Below are positions 24,586 to 32,549 of a DNA stretch of 64,000 bases, one piece after another. The translations under genes were made by a program, and so were the position numbers. Under the pieces are notes generated by a model that had not been told where the DNA came from, made no database searches, and was given only the letters and a program-made list of their open reading frames with translations. Numbering within the stretch: position 1 is the first letter of the stretch; the number at the start of each line of letters is the position of its first letter. The stretch comes from Bordetella genomosp. 13 (GTDB taxonomy: Bacteria > Pseudomonadota > Gammaproteobacteria > Burkholderiales > Burkholderiaceae_B). The DNA is taken from contig NZ_CP021111.1 of assembly GCF_002119665.1 (NCBI RefSeq), forward strand, positions 806,001 to 870,000, written 5' to 3'.

Positions 24586-24765
24586 GATGTCGATTCCGAT
24601 CGAAAACTCGAGAGTGGAAATGCTCCTATGGGACTGGGATAGTTGGCGTGACGGACGCTCGGTCTTGCCCGTGCCCGCCCGGGAGGACGGCTCTGCCGTC
24701 ACACCCTGGCGGGCGAGAGTCAGCTAGGCACGGAAACCGGGCGTCCGGTGCGCGGTTCGGGATCA

Positions 24766-25080
24766 TCAGCCGGCCTGGTATTCCAGGTCGCCGAAGGTCA
24801 CCGTGCCGTTGCTGCGGGCTTGCGACAGATCGCGCTGCACCTCGGCGCGGGTGGGAGCAGCCGGCGACTTTGCGTAGTCGGGTTCTTCCTGCTCGCCGAA
24901 CGAGACGCGGCCTTGGGCCTTGGCCTGGGCGAGTTCGGCCTCGACCTGGGCGCGGGTCTTGCCCTGATCCTGCTGCTGGCCATGCACGCCCTGGAAGGGA
25001 ACGTTGTTCGGTTCGATGTTGTCGGCGGCGTAGGCGCTGACGCCGACGAACATCAAAAGGGTGGCGGCGAAGATCTTCAT
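24766..25080 (-). CDS. DUF4148 secreted protein (copy 1)
   Basis: This 104-residue protein has a signal peptide (MKIFAATLLMFVGVSAYA, cleavage before ADN) and two DUF4148-type units: GKTRAQVEAELAQAKAQGRVSFGE and PTRAEVQRDLSQARSNGTVTFG. The pattern is T-R-A-x-V-x-x-(D/E)-L-x-x-A. The mature N-terminus ADNIEPNNVPFQGV is shared with both paralogues downstream. It is a small periplasmic or secreted protein of unknown function, common in Bordetella and Burkholderia. The palindrome at 25115 lies in its promoter, 35 bp before the start, so TetR control is likely. Confidence 0.87.
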   Translation of the reverse strand: MKIFAATLLMFVGVSAYAADNIEPNNVPFQGVHGQQQDQGKTRAQVEAELAQAKAQGRVSFGEQEEPDYAKSPAAPTRAEVQRDLSQARSNGTVTFGDLEYQAG

Positions 25081-25114
25081 GATGTGCTCCTTGTAAGCGG
25101 TTTGATTGAAAGTG

Positions 25115-25128
25115 ATCTATCAGTAGAT
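25115..25128. promoter_or_regulatory. Operator-like palindrome, site 2
   Basis: ATCTA-TCAG-TAGAT is a perfect 5-bp inverted repeat upstream of DUF4148 copy 1. It is identical over 14 bp to the reverse complement of site 1 at 23223. Confidence 0.65.
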
Positions 25129-25156
25129 AGGTTTATGGGCAAATGTAGTAAGTGAC

Positions 25157-25474
25157 TCAGGCGCCATTCGGGAACTGGGCTTCCAGGCCGCTGGTGCGGG
25201 CATGGGCGAGGTCGGCCTGCACCTGGGCGCGGGTCAGTGTGCTGCCACCTTGCGCGTACGCCGGGGGCTGTTCGTTTTCGCCGTAGACCACCAGGCCTTG
25301 CGCCTTGGCTTCGGCGAGTTCGGCGCGAACCTGTTCGCGGGTCTTGCCGTTGGGATCCTGCTGGCCGTACACGCCCTGGAAGGGAACGTTGTTCGGCTCG
25401 ATGTTGTCGGCGGCATAGGCGCTGGCGCTCAGGGCGGCGGTGGCGGCGACGATCAGGGTGGCGATGGATTTCAT
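25157..25474 (-). CDS. DUF4148 secreted protein (copy 2)
   Basis: This 105-residue paralogue has a signal peptide (MKSIATLIVAATAALSASAYA) and mature ADNIEPNNVPFQGVYGQQ. Its two repeat units are GKTREQVRAELAEAKAQGLVVYGE and LTRAQVQADLAHARTSGLE. It lies 76 bp upstream of copy 1 on the same strand. The short gap to copy 3 (63 bp) has no palindromic site, so it may be transcribed from the copy 3 promoter at about 25900. An A/G-rich Shine-Dalgarno GGAG is seen before the start. The role is unknown, as for the other copies. Confidence 0.87.
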   Translation of the reverse strand: MKSIATLIVAATAALSASAYAADNIEPNNVPFQGVYGQQDPNGKTREQVRAELAEAKAQGLVVYGENEQPPAYAQGGSTLTRAQVQADLAHARTSGLEAQFPNGA

Positions 25475-25537
25475 GGTGAAGCTCCTGGAATTGGCGTTGG
25501 GTTCAGTGGGTGTTGAAAAGGTGAGGTCGATAAAGGA

Positions 25538-25852
25538 TCAGCCGGCGTTCGAGTACAGGCGGTCCAGGCCGTTGTCGCGGGAGTTGGCCAAGTCGGCTTG
25601 CACTTCCTCGCGGGTCAGCGTGCTGGCGGCCGCAGTGTTGGCGGGCTGTTCGGATTCGCCGAAGGTGACCAGGCCGGCGGCCTTGGCGGCTTGCAGTTCG
25701 GCTTGCACTTGAGCTCGGGTCTTGCCGATCTGCTCTTGCTGGCCGTAGACGCCTTGGAACGGAACGTTGTTGGGTTCGATGTTGTCGGCGGCATAGGCGT
25801 TGGCGCCCATCAGGGTGGCGGCGATGATCAGGCTGGAGGCGAAGGTCTTCAT
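25538..25852 (-). CDS. DUF4148 secreted protein (copy 3)
   Basis: This 104-residue paralogue has a signal peptide (MKTFASSLIIAATLMGANAYA) and the same mature start ADNIEPNNVPFQGVYGQQ. Its units are GKTRAQVQAELQAAKAAGLVTFGE and LTREEVQADLANSRDNGLD. As the first of the three leftward genes it probably carries the main promoter, with operator-like sites 3 and 4 at 25901 and 25996. At protein and DNA level the three copies are most alike over the segment encoding ADNIEPNNVPFQGV, where few synonymous changes have accumulated. Confidence 0.87.
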   Translation of the reverse strand: MKTFASSLIIAATLMGANAYAADNIEPNNVPFQGVYGQQEQIGKTRAQVQAELQAAKAAGLVTFGESEQPANTAAASTLTREEVQADLANSRDNGLDRLYSNAG

Positions 25853-25900
25853 GGTGTGTTCCTTTGAAAAGAGAGTAGGTCGACGTTTGCTTGGATACTT

Positions 25901-25914
25901 ATCTATTACTAGGT
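25901..25914. promoter_or_regulatory. Operator-like palindrome, site 3
   Basis: ATCTA-TTAC-TAGGT matches the site 1/2 pattern with one mismatch in the right arm. It lies 49 bp before DUF4148 copy 3. Confidence 0.55.
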
Positions 25915-25995
25915 AGACAAGCGGGTAAATAAAAAAGCCGGTGAGGCCGTCTGGACGCTGCTGTCTGTTGATGCGTCGTCCATGGCTTGAATATT

Positions 25996-26009
25996 ACCTA
26001 CTACTAGAT
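25996..26009. promoter_or_regulatory. Operator-like palindrome, site 4
   Basis: ACCTA-CTAC-TAGAT matches the pattern with one mismatch in the left arm. In reverse complement it differs from site 3 at two positions. It lies 167 bp before the arginase start. Confidence 0.5.
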
Positions 26010-26175
26010 AGGCTAGCAAGACTTTTTTCGGGAACCCGTGGAAAAAGCGCCGCTAAATTGCAAACAAATGTTTCGTGGCGGCCGATTTCCCGGGGAAAGT
26101 AGGATCGCGGGCCCCTTCATACACTCTAATAGGAGGAACGTCGGCGGCGTCGCCGCGTCTGTCTGGGAGGCTTGC

Positions 26176-27129
26176 ATGACTGCTTTTCCTTCTGACCTGA
26201 CCGTCCGCCTGATAGGCGCCCCCACGGACGTGGGCGCGAGCGTGCGGGGCGCGTCCATGGGGCCCGAGGCGCTGCGCGTGGCCGGCATCGCCGAAATGCT
26301 GGCCAGGCGCGGACTGCATACCGAGGATGCCGGCAATCTCCAGGGACCCACGAACCCCTGGCTGACGCCGGCAGGGGGCTATCGGCACCTGGACGAGGTG
26401 GTGGCGTGGAATCTCTTGGTGCGCGACGCGGTAGGTGACGCCCTGGCCGCGGACCACCTGCCCGTGCTGCTGGGCGGTGATCACAGCCTGGGCATCGGTT
26501 CGATCAGCGCGGTGGCGCGCCATTGCCGGCAGGCCGGCCGCAAGTTGCGCGTGCTGTGGCTGGACGCCCACGCCGACTTCAACACCAATCTATTGACGCC
26601 CACCGGCAACCTGCACGGCATGCCGGTGGCATGCCTTTGCGGCGACGGCCCCGAGGCACTGACCAGCCTGTCCGGCAGCCGGCCGGCGCTTCAACCCGCC
26701 TGGATACGGCAGATCGGGATACGCAGCGTGGACGAAGGCGAGCGTCATCTGGTCCACCAGGCGGGCCTGGAAGTCTACGACATGCGATACGTGGACGAGA
26801 TGGGGATGCGGGCCGTGATGGAGTCGGCGCTGGCGGGGCTGGACGCCGATACCCACCTGCACGTCAGTTTCGACGTGGACTTTCTCGATCCGGAGATCGC
26901 GCCGGGCGCCGGAACCACCGTGCCCGGCGGGCCGACCTACCGAGAGGCGCAGTTGTGCATGGAGATGATCGCCGACACCGGCCTGATGCGCTCGCTGGAC
27001 ATCGTCGAGTTGAACCCCGCGCTGGACGTGCGCAACAAGACGGCCACGGTGGCGGTGGAGCTGGTGGAAAGCCTGTTCGGAAAATCGACGCTGGTTCGCG
27101 CGCCGGCGTCATTGCGGGCGCGCTTATAA
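26176..27129 (+). CDS. rocF: Arginase
   Basis: This 317-residue ureohydrolase converts arginine to ornithine and urea using two manganese ions. Metal-binding motifs are GGDHSLG (about 99-105), DAHADFN (about 130) and SFDVDFLDP (about 230), with the substrate loop TPTGNLHGMP between. Length and the GAPTDVGASVRGASMGPEALR start fit arginase better than agmatinase. The start is ATG 26176 with a strong GGGAGG site 9 bp upstream. It precedes the T6SS locus by about 190 bp with the same orientation. No ornithine or proline genes are adjacent. Operator-like site 4 upstream hints at possible TetR influence. Confidence 0.92.
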   Translation: MTAFPSDLTVRLIGAPTDVGASVRGASMGPEALRVAGIAEMLARRGLHTEDAGNLQGPTNPWLTPAGGYRHLDEVVAWNLLVRDAVGDALAADHLPVLLGGDHSLGIGSISAVARHCRQAGRKLRVLWLDAHADFNTNLLTPTGNLHGMPVACLCGDGPEALTSLSGSRPALQPAWIRQIGIRSVDEGERHLVHQAGLEVYDMRYVDEMGMRAVMESALAGLDADTHLHVSFDVDFLDPEIAPGAGTTVPGGPTYREAQLCMEMIADTGLMRSLDIVELNPALDVRNKTATVAVELVESLFGKSTLVRAPASLRARL

Positions 27130-27134
27130 CACAT

Positions 27135-27159
27135 TGATGTGACAATCATTGCATCATCA
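27135..27159. promoter_or_regulatory. 25-bp inverted repeat upstream of tssA
   Basis: TGATG-TGA-CAATCATTG-CAT-CATCA: the outer arms TGATG/CATCA and the inner CAAT-C-ATTG are symmetric about position 27147, with 9 of 12 positions pairing. It lies in the AT-rich 189-bp gap between the arginase stop and tssA, the only non-coding segment before the main T6SS operon. A regulator site for the T6SS promoter is likely. Confidence 0.5.
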
Positions 27160-27318
27160 ATAAACGGAAACGTTCGATTTTCTTGTAGGGTGTTATCAAA
27201 AAGTAAGAAGAAACAGGACATGTTAGATGTCATAGGTAGCCCCTGGGGGCGTGCATAGAATTCGCACGATCCAGGGGCCGCCTGCGGGAAGGCCCGGTTT
27301 TTCTACCGCTGCCGCCCG

Positions 27319-28389
27319 ATGACCAACATGGAATTCGCCGATCTGCTGAAGACGCTGGCCCCCAGTCTGCCCTGCGGGGAGGACCTGGAGTACGACCCCG
27401 AGTTCCTGCAATTGCAGCAGGCCGCGGTGGGCAAGAGCGAGCAGCAGTTCGGGGCAACCATCATTCCCGCCCAGCCGCCCGACTGGCGCAATGTCGAGAA
27501 GCTGGCGCTGGGCCTGCTGGAGCGCACGCGCGACCTGCGTGTAATTGCTTACCTGTCGCAGGCCTGGACCGAGATGCGCGGCCTGCCCGGCTACGCCGAA
27601 GGGATAAGCCTGGCGGCCAGCACGCTGGAACACTATTGGGACGACGTGCATCCGCGCCTGGACGTGTATGGCGAAGAGGACCCGATGCCGCGCATGAATG
27701 CGCTGGCTTCGCTGGGCGACCCGCAAGGCTGCGCGCGCAGCGCCCGGTCGGCCTGCCTGCTGGACGACATGCACGGCAGGCTGTCGCTGCGCGACGCCGA
27801 ATCGCTGCTCGAAGGCAGCAAGACCGAAACCGATTATCCCGGCGGCCGTCCGCGCCTGACCGAGGGCCTGCGCCAGGCGTGGCTGCTGCCCGAACCGGCG
27901 GTGCTGGCGGTCAGCGATGCGGCGGCGGCCTTGCGCCGCATCCAGGAACACGTGACCACGCGTCTGGGCGCGGCATGGTCCCCGGACTACACCGGCGTGC
28001 TGCGCAGCCTGGACACCATCCAGCGCGTCTGGAGCGACATGGATTCCGGCACCGGCACCGTACAGGAGGCCGTGGCCCACGCCGCTGCGCCGGACCAGTC
28101 AGACGCCGCCGCAATGGCGCCCGATCGCGCTCCCGCCGCGGCCCCGACGGTCGTGCGCTGGCAGGAGGCGCAGATCACCAGCCGCGAGGAAGCGGCGGCC
28201 ATGCTTGCCAAGGTATGTGCGTATTTCGAGACGCACGAGCCCAGCCATCCCGCGCCCGTCCTGATCCGGCGGGTGCAGCAGCTGATTCCCCTCAGTTTCC
28301 ACGAGATCCTGCGCAACCTGGCGCCGCAGGGTCTGGATCAGTTCGAAGCCTGGATCCCGCGCGACGCGGAAGGCCGCCCTGGCTCGTGA
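27319..28389 (+). CDS. tssA: T6SS protein TssA (ImpA family)
   Basis: This 356-residue protein has an ImpA_N domain at its start (LLKTLAPSLPCGEDLEYDPEF; PDWRNVEKLALGLLERTRDLRVIAYL). A variable Ala/Pro linker (about 250-285) is followed by a C-terminal domain with EEAAAMLAKVCAYFETHEPSHPAP and LIPLSFHEIL. TssA primes sheath polymerisation at the baseplate and caps the distal end. This short-C-terminal form is typical of TssAs. It is the first gene of the tssA-clpV operon, with the inverted repeat at 27135 upstream. No good ribosome-binding site precedes ATG 27319; ATG 27328 is an alternative. Confidence 0.93.
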   Translation: MTNMEFADLLKTLAPSLPCGEDLEYDPEFLQLQQAAVGKSEQQFGATIIPAQPPDWRNVEKLALGLLERTRDLRVIAYLSQAWTEMRGLPGYAEGISLAASTLEHYWDDVHPRLDVYGEEDPMPRMNALASLGDPQGCARSARSACLLDDMHGRLSLRDAESLLEGSKTETDYPGGRPRLTEGLRQAWLLPEPAVLAVSDAAAALRRIQEHVTTRLGAAWSPDYTGVLRSLDTIQRVWSDMDSGTGTVQEAVAHAAAPDQSDAAAMAPDRAPAAAPTVVRWQEAQITSREEAAAMLAKVCAYFETHEPSHPAPVLIRRVQQLIPLSFHEILRNLAPQGLDQFEAWIPRDAEGRPGS

Positions 28390-28429
28390 CGCGTCTCTAC
28401 CAAAAACACTTCTTCGGGAGATCACACTC

Positions 28430-28981
28430 ATGGCAACTACTCTGAAAGGCAGCGGACAGAAGTTCATCGCCAGAAACCGCGCCCCGCGCGTGCAGATCGA
28501 GTACGACGTGGAAATCTATGGCGCCGAGCGCAAGATCCAGCTGCCGTTCGTCATGGGCGTGCTGGCCGACCTGGCGGGCAAGTCCGATACGCCCCAGCCC
28601 GAAGTCGGCGAGCGCAAGTTCCTGGACATCGACATCGACAACTTCGATGACCGCATGAAGTCGATCCGTCCGCGCGCCGCCTTCCAGGTGCCCAACACTT
28701 TGACGGGCGACGGCCAACTGAACGTGGACATCACGTTCGAAAGCCTCGAAGACTTCTCGCCGGCCACGGTGGCGCGCAAAGTGGACGTGCTGAACGAGAT
28801 GCTGCAGGCCCGCACCCAGCTGGCCAATCTGCTGACCTACATGGATGGCAAGACCGGCGCCGAAGAGTTGATCGGCCAGGTGCTGAAGAACCCGGCGCTG
28901 CTGAACGCGCTGGCCGCCGCGCCCAACAACGCCGCGCCCGCCGAACCGGACGAAGCCCGTCCGGCCCAGGACAACAACTGA
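28430..28981 (+). CDS. tssB: T6SS sheath small subunit TssB
   Basis: This is a 183-residue sheath subunit (VipA/TssB family). The diagnostic sequence is NRAPRVQIEYDVEIYGAERKIQLPFVMGVLADL, with ERKFLDIDIDNFDDRMKSIRPR. It assembles with TssC into the contractile sheath around the Hcp tube. The C-terminal 20 residues are Ala/Pro/Asp-rich. A GGGAGA site precedes the ATG. It lies 40 bp after tssA and 23 bp before tssC, in the conserved tssB-tssC order. Confidence 0.96.
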   Translation: MATTLKGSGQKFIARNRAPRVQIEYDVEIYGAERKIQLPFVMGVLADLAGKSDTPQPEVGERKFLDIDIDNFDDRMKSIRPRAAFQVPNTLTGDGQLNVDITFESLEDFSPATVARKVDVLNEMLQARTQLANLLTYMDGKTGAEELIGQVLKNPALLNALAAAPNNAAPAEPDEARPAQDNN

Positions 28982-29004
28982 ACCCGACGGATACGGAGAA
29001 CGCC

Positions 29005-30513
29005 ATGACAGCAGTGGCCACCAACCGCGCCAATTCCGACAAGACCGCGCAAACCCTCGAAGCGGACGACCTGTCGTCCCTGTTGAAGAAAGAATTCAAG
29101 CCCAAGACCGAGCAGGCGCGCGAAGCGGTGGAGCACGCCGTGCGCACGCTGGCGCACCAGGCGCTGCAGAACAGCGGCGTGGGGCTGACGTCGGACGCCT
29201 ATCGCACGATCCAGGCCATCATCGCCGAGATCGACCGCAAGATGTCCGAGCAGATCAACCTGATCATGCACAACGCCGAGTTCCAGCAGCTCGAGGGCGC
29301 ATGGCGCGGCCTGCACTACCTGGTGACCAACACCGAGACCGACGAACTGCTGAAGATCCGCTTCATGTGCATGTCCAAGCAGGAGCTGGGCCGCACGCTC
29401 AAGCGCTACAAGGGCGTGGGCTGGGACCAGAGCCCGATCTTCAAGCGCGTGTACGAGGAAGAATACGGCCAGTTCGGCGGCGAGCCCATCGGCTGCCTGG
29501 TGGGCGACTACTACTTCGACCACAGCCCGCCCGATGTTGAGCTGCTGGGCGAGATGTCGCGCATTTCCGCGGCCGCGCACTGCCCCTTCATCTCGGGCGC
29601 TTCGCCCAGCGTGATGCAGATGGAGTCGTGGCAGGAACTGTCGAACCCGCGCGACCTGACCAAGATCTTCACCAACACCGAGTACGCCGCGTGGCGCAGC
29701 CTGCGCGAATCGGAAGACTCGCGCTACATCGGCCTGGCCATGCCGCGCTTCCTGGCGCGGCTGCCGTACGGCGCGCGCACCAACCCGGTGGACGAGTTCG
29801 ACTTCGAGGAAGACACGGACGGCGCCAACCACGACCGCTACGCCTGGGCCAACTCGGCGTACGCGATGGCGGCCAACATCAACCGCTCGTTCAAGCTGTA
29901 TGGCTGGTGCACCTCGATTCGCGGAGTCGAGTCGGGCGGCGCGGTGGAGAACCTGCCGTGCCACACCTTCCCGACCGACGACGGCGGCGTGGACATGAAG
30001 TGCCCGACCGAGATCGCCGTGAGCGACCGGCGCGAGGCCGAGCTGGCCAAGAACGGCTTCATGCCGCTGGTGCATCGCAAGAACTCCGACTTCGCCGCCT
30101 TCATCGGCGCCCAGTCGCTGCAGAAGCCGCAGGAGTACCACGACGCCGACGCCAGCGCCAACGCCAAGCTGGCCGCGCGGCTGCCGTACCTGTTCGCGTG
30201 CTGCCGTTTCGCGCACTACCTGAAATGCATCGTGCGGGACAAGATCGGTTCCTTCCGCGAGCGCGACGACATGGAGCGCTGGCTGAACGACTGGATCATG
30301 AATTACGTGGATGGCGACCCGGCCAATTCGTCCCAGGAGACGAAGGCCCGCAAGCCGCTGGCGGCCGCCGAGGTCCAGGTCCAGGAGATCGAGGACAACC
30401 CCGGCTACTACTCCGCGAAGTTTTTCCTGCGGCCGCACTATCAGCTCGAAGGGCTGACGGTATCGCTGCGACTCGTGTCCAAACTGCCTTCGCTCAAGCA
30501 GAACGAGGGTTGA
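29005..30513 (+). CDS. tssC: T6SS sheath large subunit TssC
   Basis: This is a 502-residue sheath subunit (VipB/TssC, EvpB family). Hallmarks are INLIMHNAEFQQLEGAWRGLHYLV, VGDYYFDHSPPDVELL, FLARLPYG and the C-terminal EIEDNPGYYSAKFFLRPHYQLEGL block. Length is normal. It forms the contractile sheath with TssB, and its N-terminal region is recognised by ClpV during recycling (family knowledge). A GGAG ribosome site precedes ATG 29005. Confidence 0.97.
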   Translation: MTAVATNRANSDKTAQTLEADDLSSLLKKEFKPKTEQAREAVEHAVRTLAHQALQNSGVGLTSDAYRTIQAIIAEIDRKMSEQINLIMHNAEFQQLEGAWRGLHYLVTNTETDELLKIRFMCMSKQELGRTLKRYKGVGWDQSPIFKRVYEEEYGQFGGEPIGCLVGDYYFDHSPPDVELLGEMSRISAAAHCPFISGASPSVMQMESWQELSNPRDLTKIFTNTEYAAWRSLRESEDSRYIGLAMPRFLARLPYGARTNPVDEFDFEEDTDGANHDRYAWANSAYAMAANINRSFKLYGWCTSIRGVESGGAVENLPCHTFPTDDGGVDMKCPTEIAVSDRREAELAKNGFMPLVHRKNSDFAAFIGAQSLQKPQEYHDADASANAKLAARLPYLFACCRFAHYLKCIVRDKIGSFRERDDMERWLNDWIMNYVDGDPANSSQETKARKPLAAAEVQVQEIEDNPGYYSAKFFLRPHYQLEGLTVSLRLVSKLPSLKQNEG

Positions 30514-30576
30514 GGGCACATTCCTCCGAGCCAGGCGCCCGCCTGGTATGCACTGCGACTTTAAGGGAGAAAGTAA

Positions 30577-31062
30577 GTGGCTGTTGACATGTTCATGAAG
30601 ATCGAAGGCGCGAGCGGCGAGTCGAAGGACTCGAACCACAAGGACTGGACCGACATCGTGTCCTTCTCGTGGGGCGCCACCCAGCCCGCCACCATGGCCA
30701 CCGGTGGCGGCCAAGGTGCCGGCAAGGCCAGCTTCAACGATCTGCACGTCGTTGCCCGCATCGACAAGGCTGCCCCCGCTGTCATGAAGCACTGCGCCAG
30801 CGGCAAGCACCTGAGCAAGATCGAGCTGTCGGTCTGCAAGGCCGGCGGCCAGCAGGTCGAGTACACCAAGATCACCCTGGAAGAAGTGCTGGTGACGTCG
30901 GTGCAGGTCGCCGCCGACAACGGTTCCGAATCCGTGCTGGTGAACTATGCCTTCCAGGCCGGCCGCGTGCGCCAGCAGTACTGGGAACAGACCGAGTCCG
31001 GCGGCAAGGGCGCCGAGAACCTGGTCGCGTGGGACATCAAGCAGAACAAGGAAATCGGTTAA
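30577..31062 (+). CDS. hcp: T6SS tube protein Hcp (TssD)
   Basis: This 161-residue Hcp-family protein forms the hexameric inner tube. Typical blocks are MFMKIEGASGESKDSNHKDW, IVSFSWGATQPAT, CKAGGQQVEYTKITLEEVLVTSV and AFQAGRVRQQYWEQTESGGKG. It starts at GTG 30577 with a strong AAGGGAGAAA ribosome site 7 bp upstream. No fused toxin is present. A large GC-rich hairpin follows in the gap before tagJ and may protect or terminate a portion of transcripts, which would raise hcp output over the downstream genes. Confidence 0.96.
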   Translation: MAVDMFMKIEGASGESKDSNHKDWTDIVSFSWGATQPATMATGGGQGAGKASFNDLHVVARIDKAAPAVMKHCASGKHLSKIELSVCKAGGQQVEYTKITLEEVLVTSVQVAADNGSESVLVNYAFQAGRVRQQYWEQTESGGKGAENLVAWDIKQNKEIG

Positions 31063-31082
31063 TCCGTTTCCCGGCAAGCAAC

Positions 31083-31122
31083 GCGGGGCGCGGTCGGGCT
31101 GAGCAGGCCCTCGCGACCCCGC
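31083..31122 (+). promoter_or_regulatory. Intercistronic hairpin after hcp
   Basis: GCGGGG (31083-31088) pairs with CCCCGC (31117-31122). GCG/CGC and inner GGGC/GCCC pairs extend the stem. There is no T-run, so partial attenuation or 3'-end protection of the hcp message is more likely than full termination. Confidence 0.5.
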
Positions 31123-31164
31123 CGAGTCGTTTCTACAGAATTCTTCGATAGCCCGGGATCATCC

Positions 31165-31989
31165 ATGCAGAACACCGCCACGTCCTTGCGCGACGGCAGC
31201 CTGTCGCAGCACCTGCAGACGGTCGAGGCGCGCATACGGCGCGCGCCAGGCGACGCCGACCTGCGCGCGCAGCTGTTCCAGCTGGCGGCGGTGCAGGGCG
31301 ACTGGACGCGCGCGGCCGAGCAGCTGCGCCTGTGCGCGCAGTTCAATCCGCAGTCGCGCCCCATGGCGGCGCTGTATGCGCAGGCCATCGCCGGCGAGCG
31401 CAGGCGCGAGGCCGTGCTGGCGGGTACGGAGGATCCGGTCTTTCTTTCCGGCGTGCGCCCCGAATGGTGCGACCTGCTGGTGCAGGCGCTGCGCGCCGAT
31501 GCGAGCGACCCCACCCGCGCTGCCGCGTTGCGCGCCCAGGCGATGGAGGCGGCCCCCGCCCGTGCCGGCGCGATCGTGGGCGCCCGCGAGGCCGAACCCG
31601 AGCCCTACGCCTGGATCGGCGACGGCGACAGCCGGCTGGGGCCGGTCTGCGAACTGATTTCCGCCGGCCAGTACGGCTGGCTGCCCTTCGAGGACGTGAG
31701 CCAGCTGAGCCTGCTGGCGCCCGAGGGCCTGTCCGACGTGGTGTGGGCGCGCGCCGAGATCCTGCTGAACGACGGCCGCACGCTGCACGGCCTGGTGCCG
31801 GCCCGCTATCCCGCCATCGCGGGCGAGCGCCTGGCGGACCAGGATGACGCGCTGCGCCTGGGCCGCGAGACGCGCTGGCGTGAGTTGGCGGACGGCACGT
31901 ATGCAGGAGAAGGGCAGAAGATGTGGGTCACGGACGCGGGCGAATATGCCCTGCTGGACGTGCGCGGTCTGCGGCAGGAGGCCGATTGA
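31165..31989 (+). CDS. tagJ: T6SS accessory protein TagJ (ImpE family)
   Basis: This 274-residue soluble protein of the ImpE/TagJ family begins with a TPR-like part (LRDGSLSQHLQTVEARIRRAPGDADLRAQLFQLAAVQGDWTRA, interrupted here for length). It ends in the ImpE core with PYAWIGDGDSRLGPVCELI, YGWLPFEDV and VWARAEILLNDGRTLHGLVPARYP. TagJ binds the TssB N-terminus and links the sheath to ClpV in some systems. The stop overlaps the tssE start by one base (TGATG). The start ATG 31165 gives a family-like N-terminus. Confidence 0.93.
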   Translation: MQNTATSLRDGSLSQHLQTVEARIRRAPGDADLRAQLFQLAAVQGDWTRAAEQLRLCAQFNPQSRPMAALYAQAIAGERRREAVLAGTEDPVFLSGVRPEWCDLLVQALRADASDPTRAAALRAQAMEAAPARAGAIVGAREAEPEPYAWIGDGDSRLGPVCELISAGQYGWLPFEDVSQLSLLAPEGLSDVVWARAEILLNDGRTLHGLVPARYPAIAGERLADQDDALRLGRETRWRELADGTYAGEGQKMWVTDAGEYALLDVRGLRQEAD

Positions 31990-32549
31990 TGGGGCACCGC
32001 GATCCCGGCGCATTGCCGGACCGCTCGAATCCGCCGCGCGACGGCCGCGTCGCGCGGGATCGCCTGCAGCCTTCGCTGCTGGACCGCCTGTTGGACAACG
32101 AGCCGCAGCGGCGCGTCGAAGCGCACGAGGCGGCCACGCTGACGCACGCCGAGCTGCGCGCCGCCGTGCTGCGCGACCTGCGCTGGCTGCTGAACACCGT
32201 CAACCTGGAAACCACGCACGACCTGACGCCTTACCAGGACGTGCCGAGTTCCTGCGTGAATTTCGGCGTGCGCGCCATGGCGGGCCGGCGCATGTCGGAC
32301 ATCGACTGGGTCGACGTCGAGACGTCCATCCGCAACGCCATCGCGACTTTCGAGCCGCGCATACTCGAGTCGTCGGTCGAGGTCCGCTGTGTCAGCGACA
32401 CCGGCACGCTGGAGCACCACAACGTGCTCAGCCTGGAGATCCGCGGCATGCTGTGGTGCGTGCCGCATCCCATGGAATTCCTGTTCCGTACCGACATCGA
32501 CCTGGAAAGCGGCCACATGGACCTGCGCGACATCGGAGGCATCGCCTGA
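31989..32549 (+). CDS. tssE: T6SS baseplate protein TssE
   Basis: This 186-residue TssE/gp25-like baseplate wedge protein has LQPSLLDRLLDNEP, LRAAVLRDLRWLLNT, YQDVPSSCVNFGVRAMAG and IATFEPRILESSVEVR (the gp25 E-P-R-I motif). The start ATG 31989 overlaps the tagJ stop, and its own stop overlaps the tssF start (TGATG), so tagJ-tssE-tssF are translationally coupled. The N-terminal 25 residues are charged and lack secondary-structure cues. Confidence 0.95.
   Translation: MGHRDPGALPDRSNPPRDGRVARDRLQPSLLDRLLDNEPQRRVEAHEAATLTHAELRAAVLRDLRWLLNTVNLETTHDLTPYQDVPSSCVNFGVRAMAGRRMSDIDWVDVETSIRNAIATFEPRILESSVEVRCVSDTGTLEHHNVLSLEIRGMLWCVPHPMEFLFRTDIDLESGHMDLRDIGGIA

Larger units (their letters stand above)
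25853..26175. other. Regulatory gap between DUF4148 copy 3 and arginase
   Basis: This 323-bp stretch has no gene I can support. It is AT-richer than its surroundings. It holds the two operator-like sites at 25901 and 25996 and presumably divergent promoters for the DUF4148 genes and arginase. Confidence 0.6.

Noticed and set aside
24673..24714. Terminator downstream of DUF4148 copy 1
   Set aside because: GCCCGCC/GGCGGGC with inner GACGG/CCGTC can pair, but there is no T-run and the loop is large; not supported.
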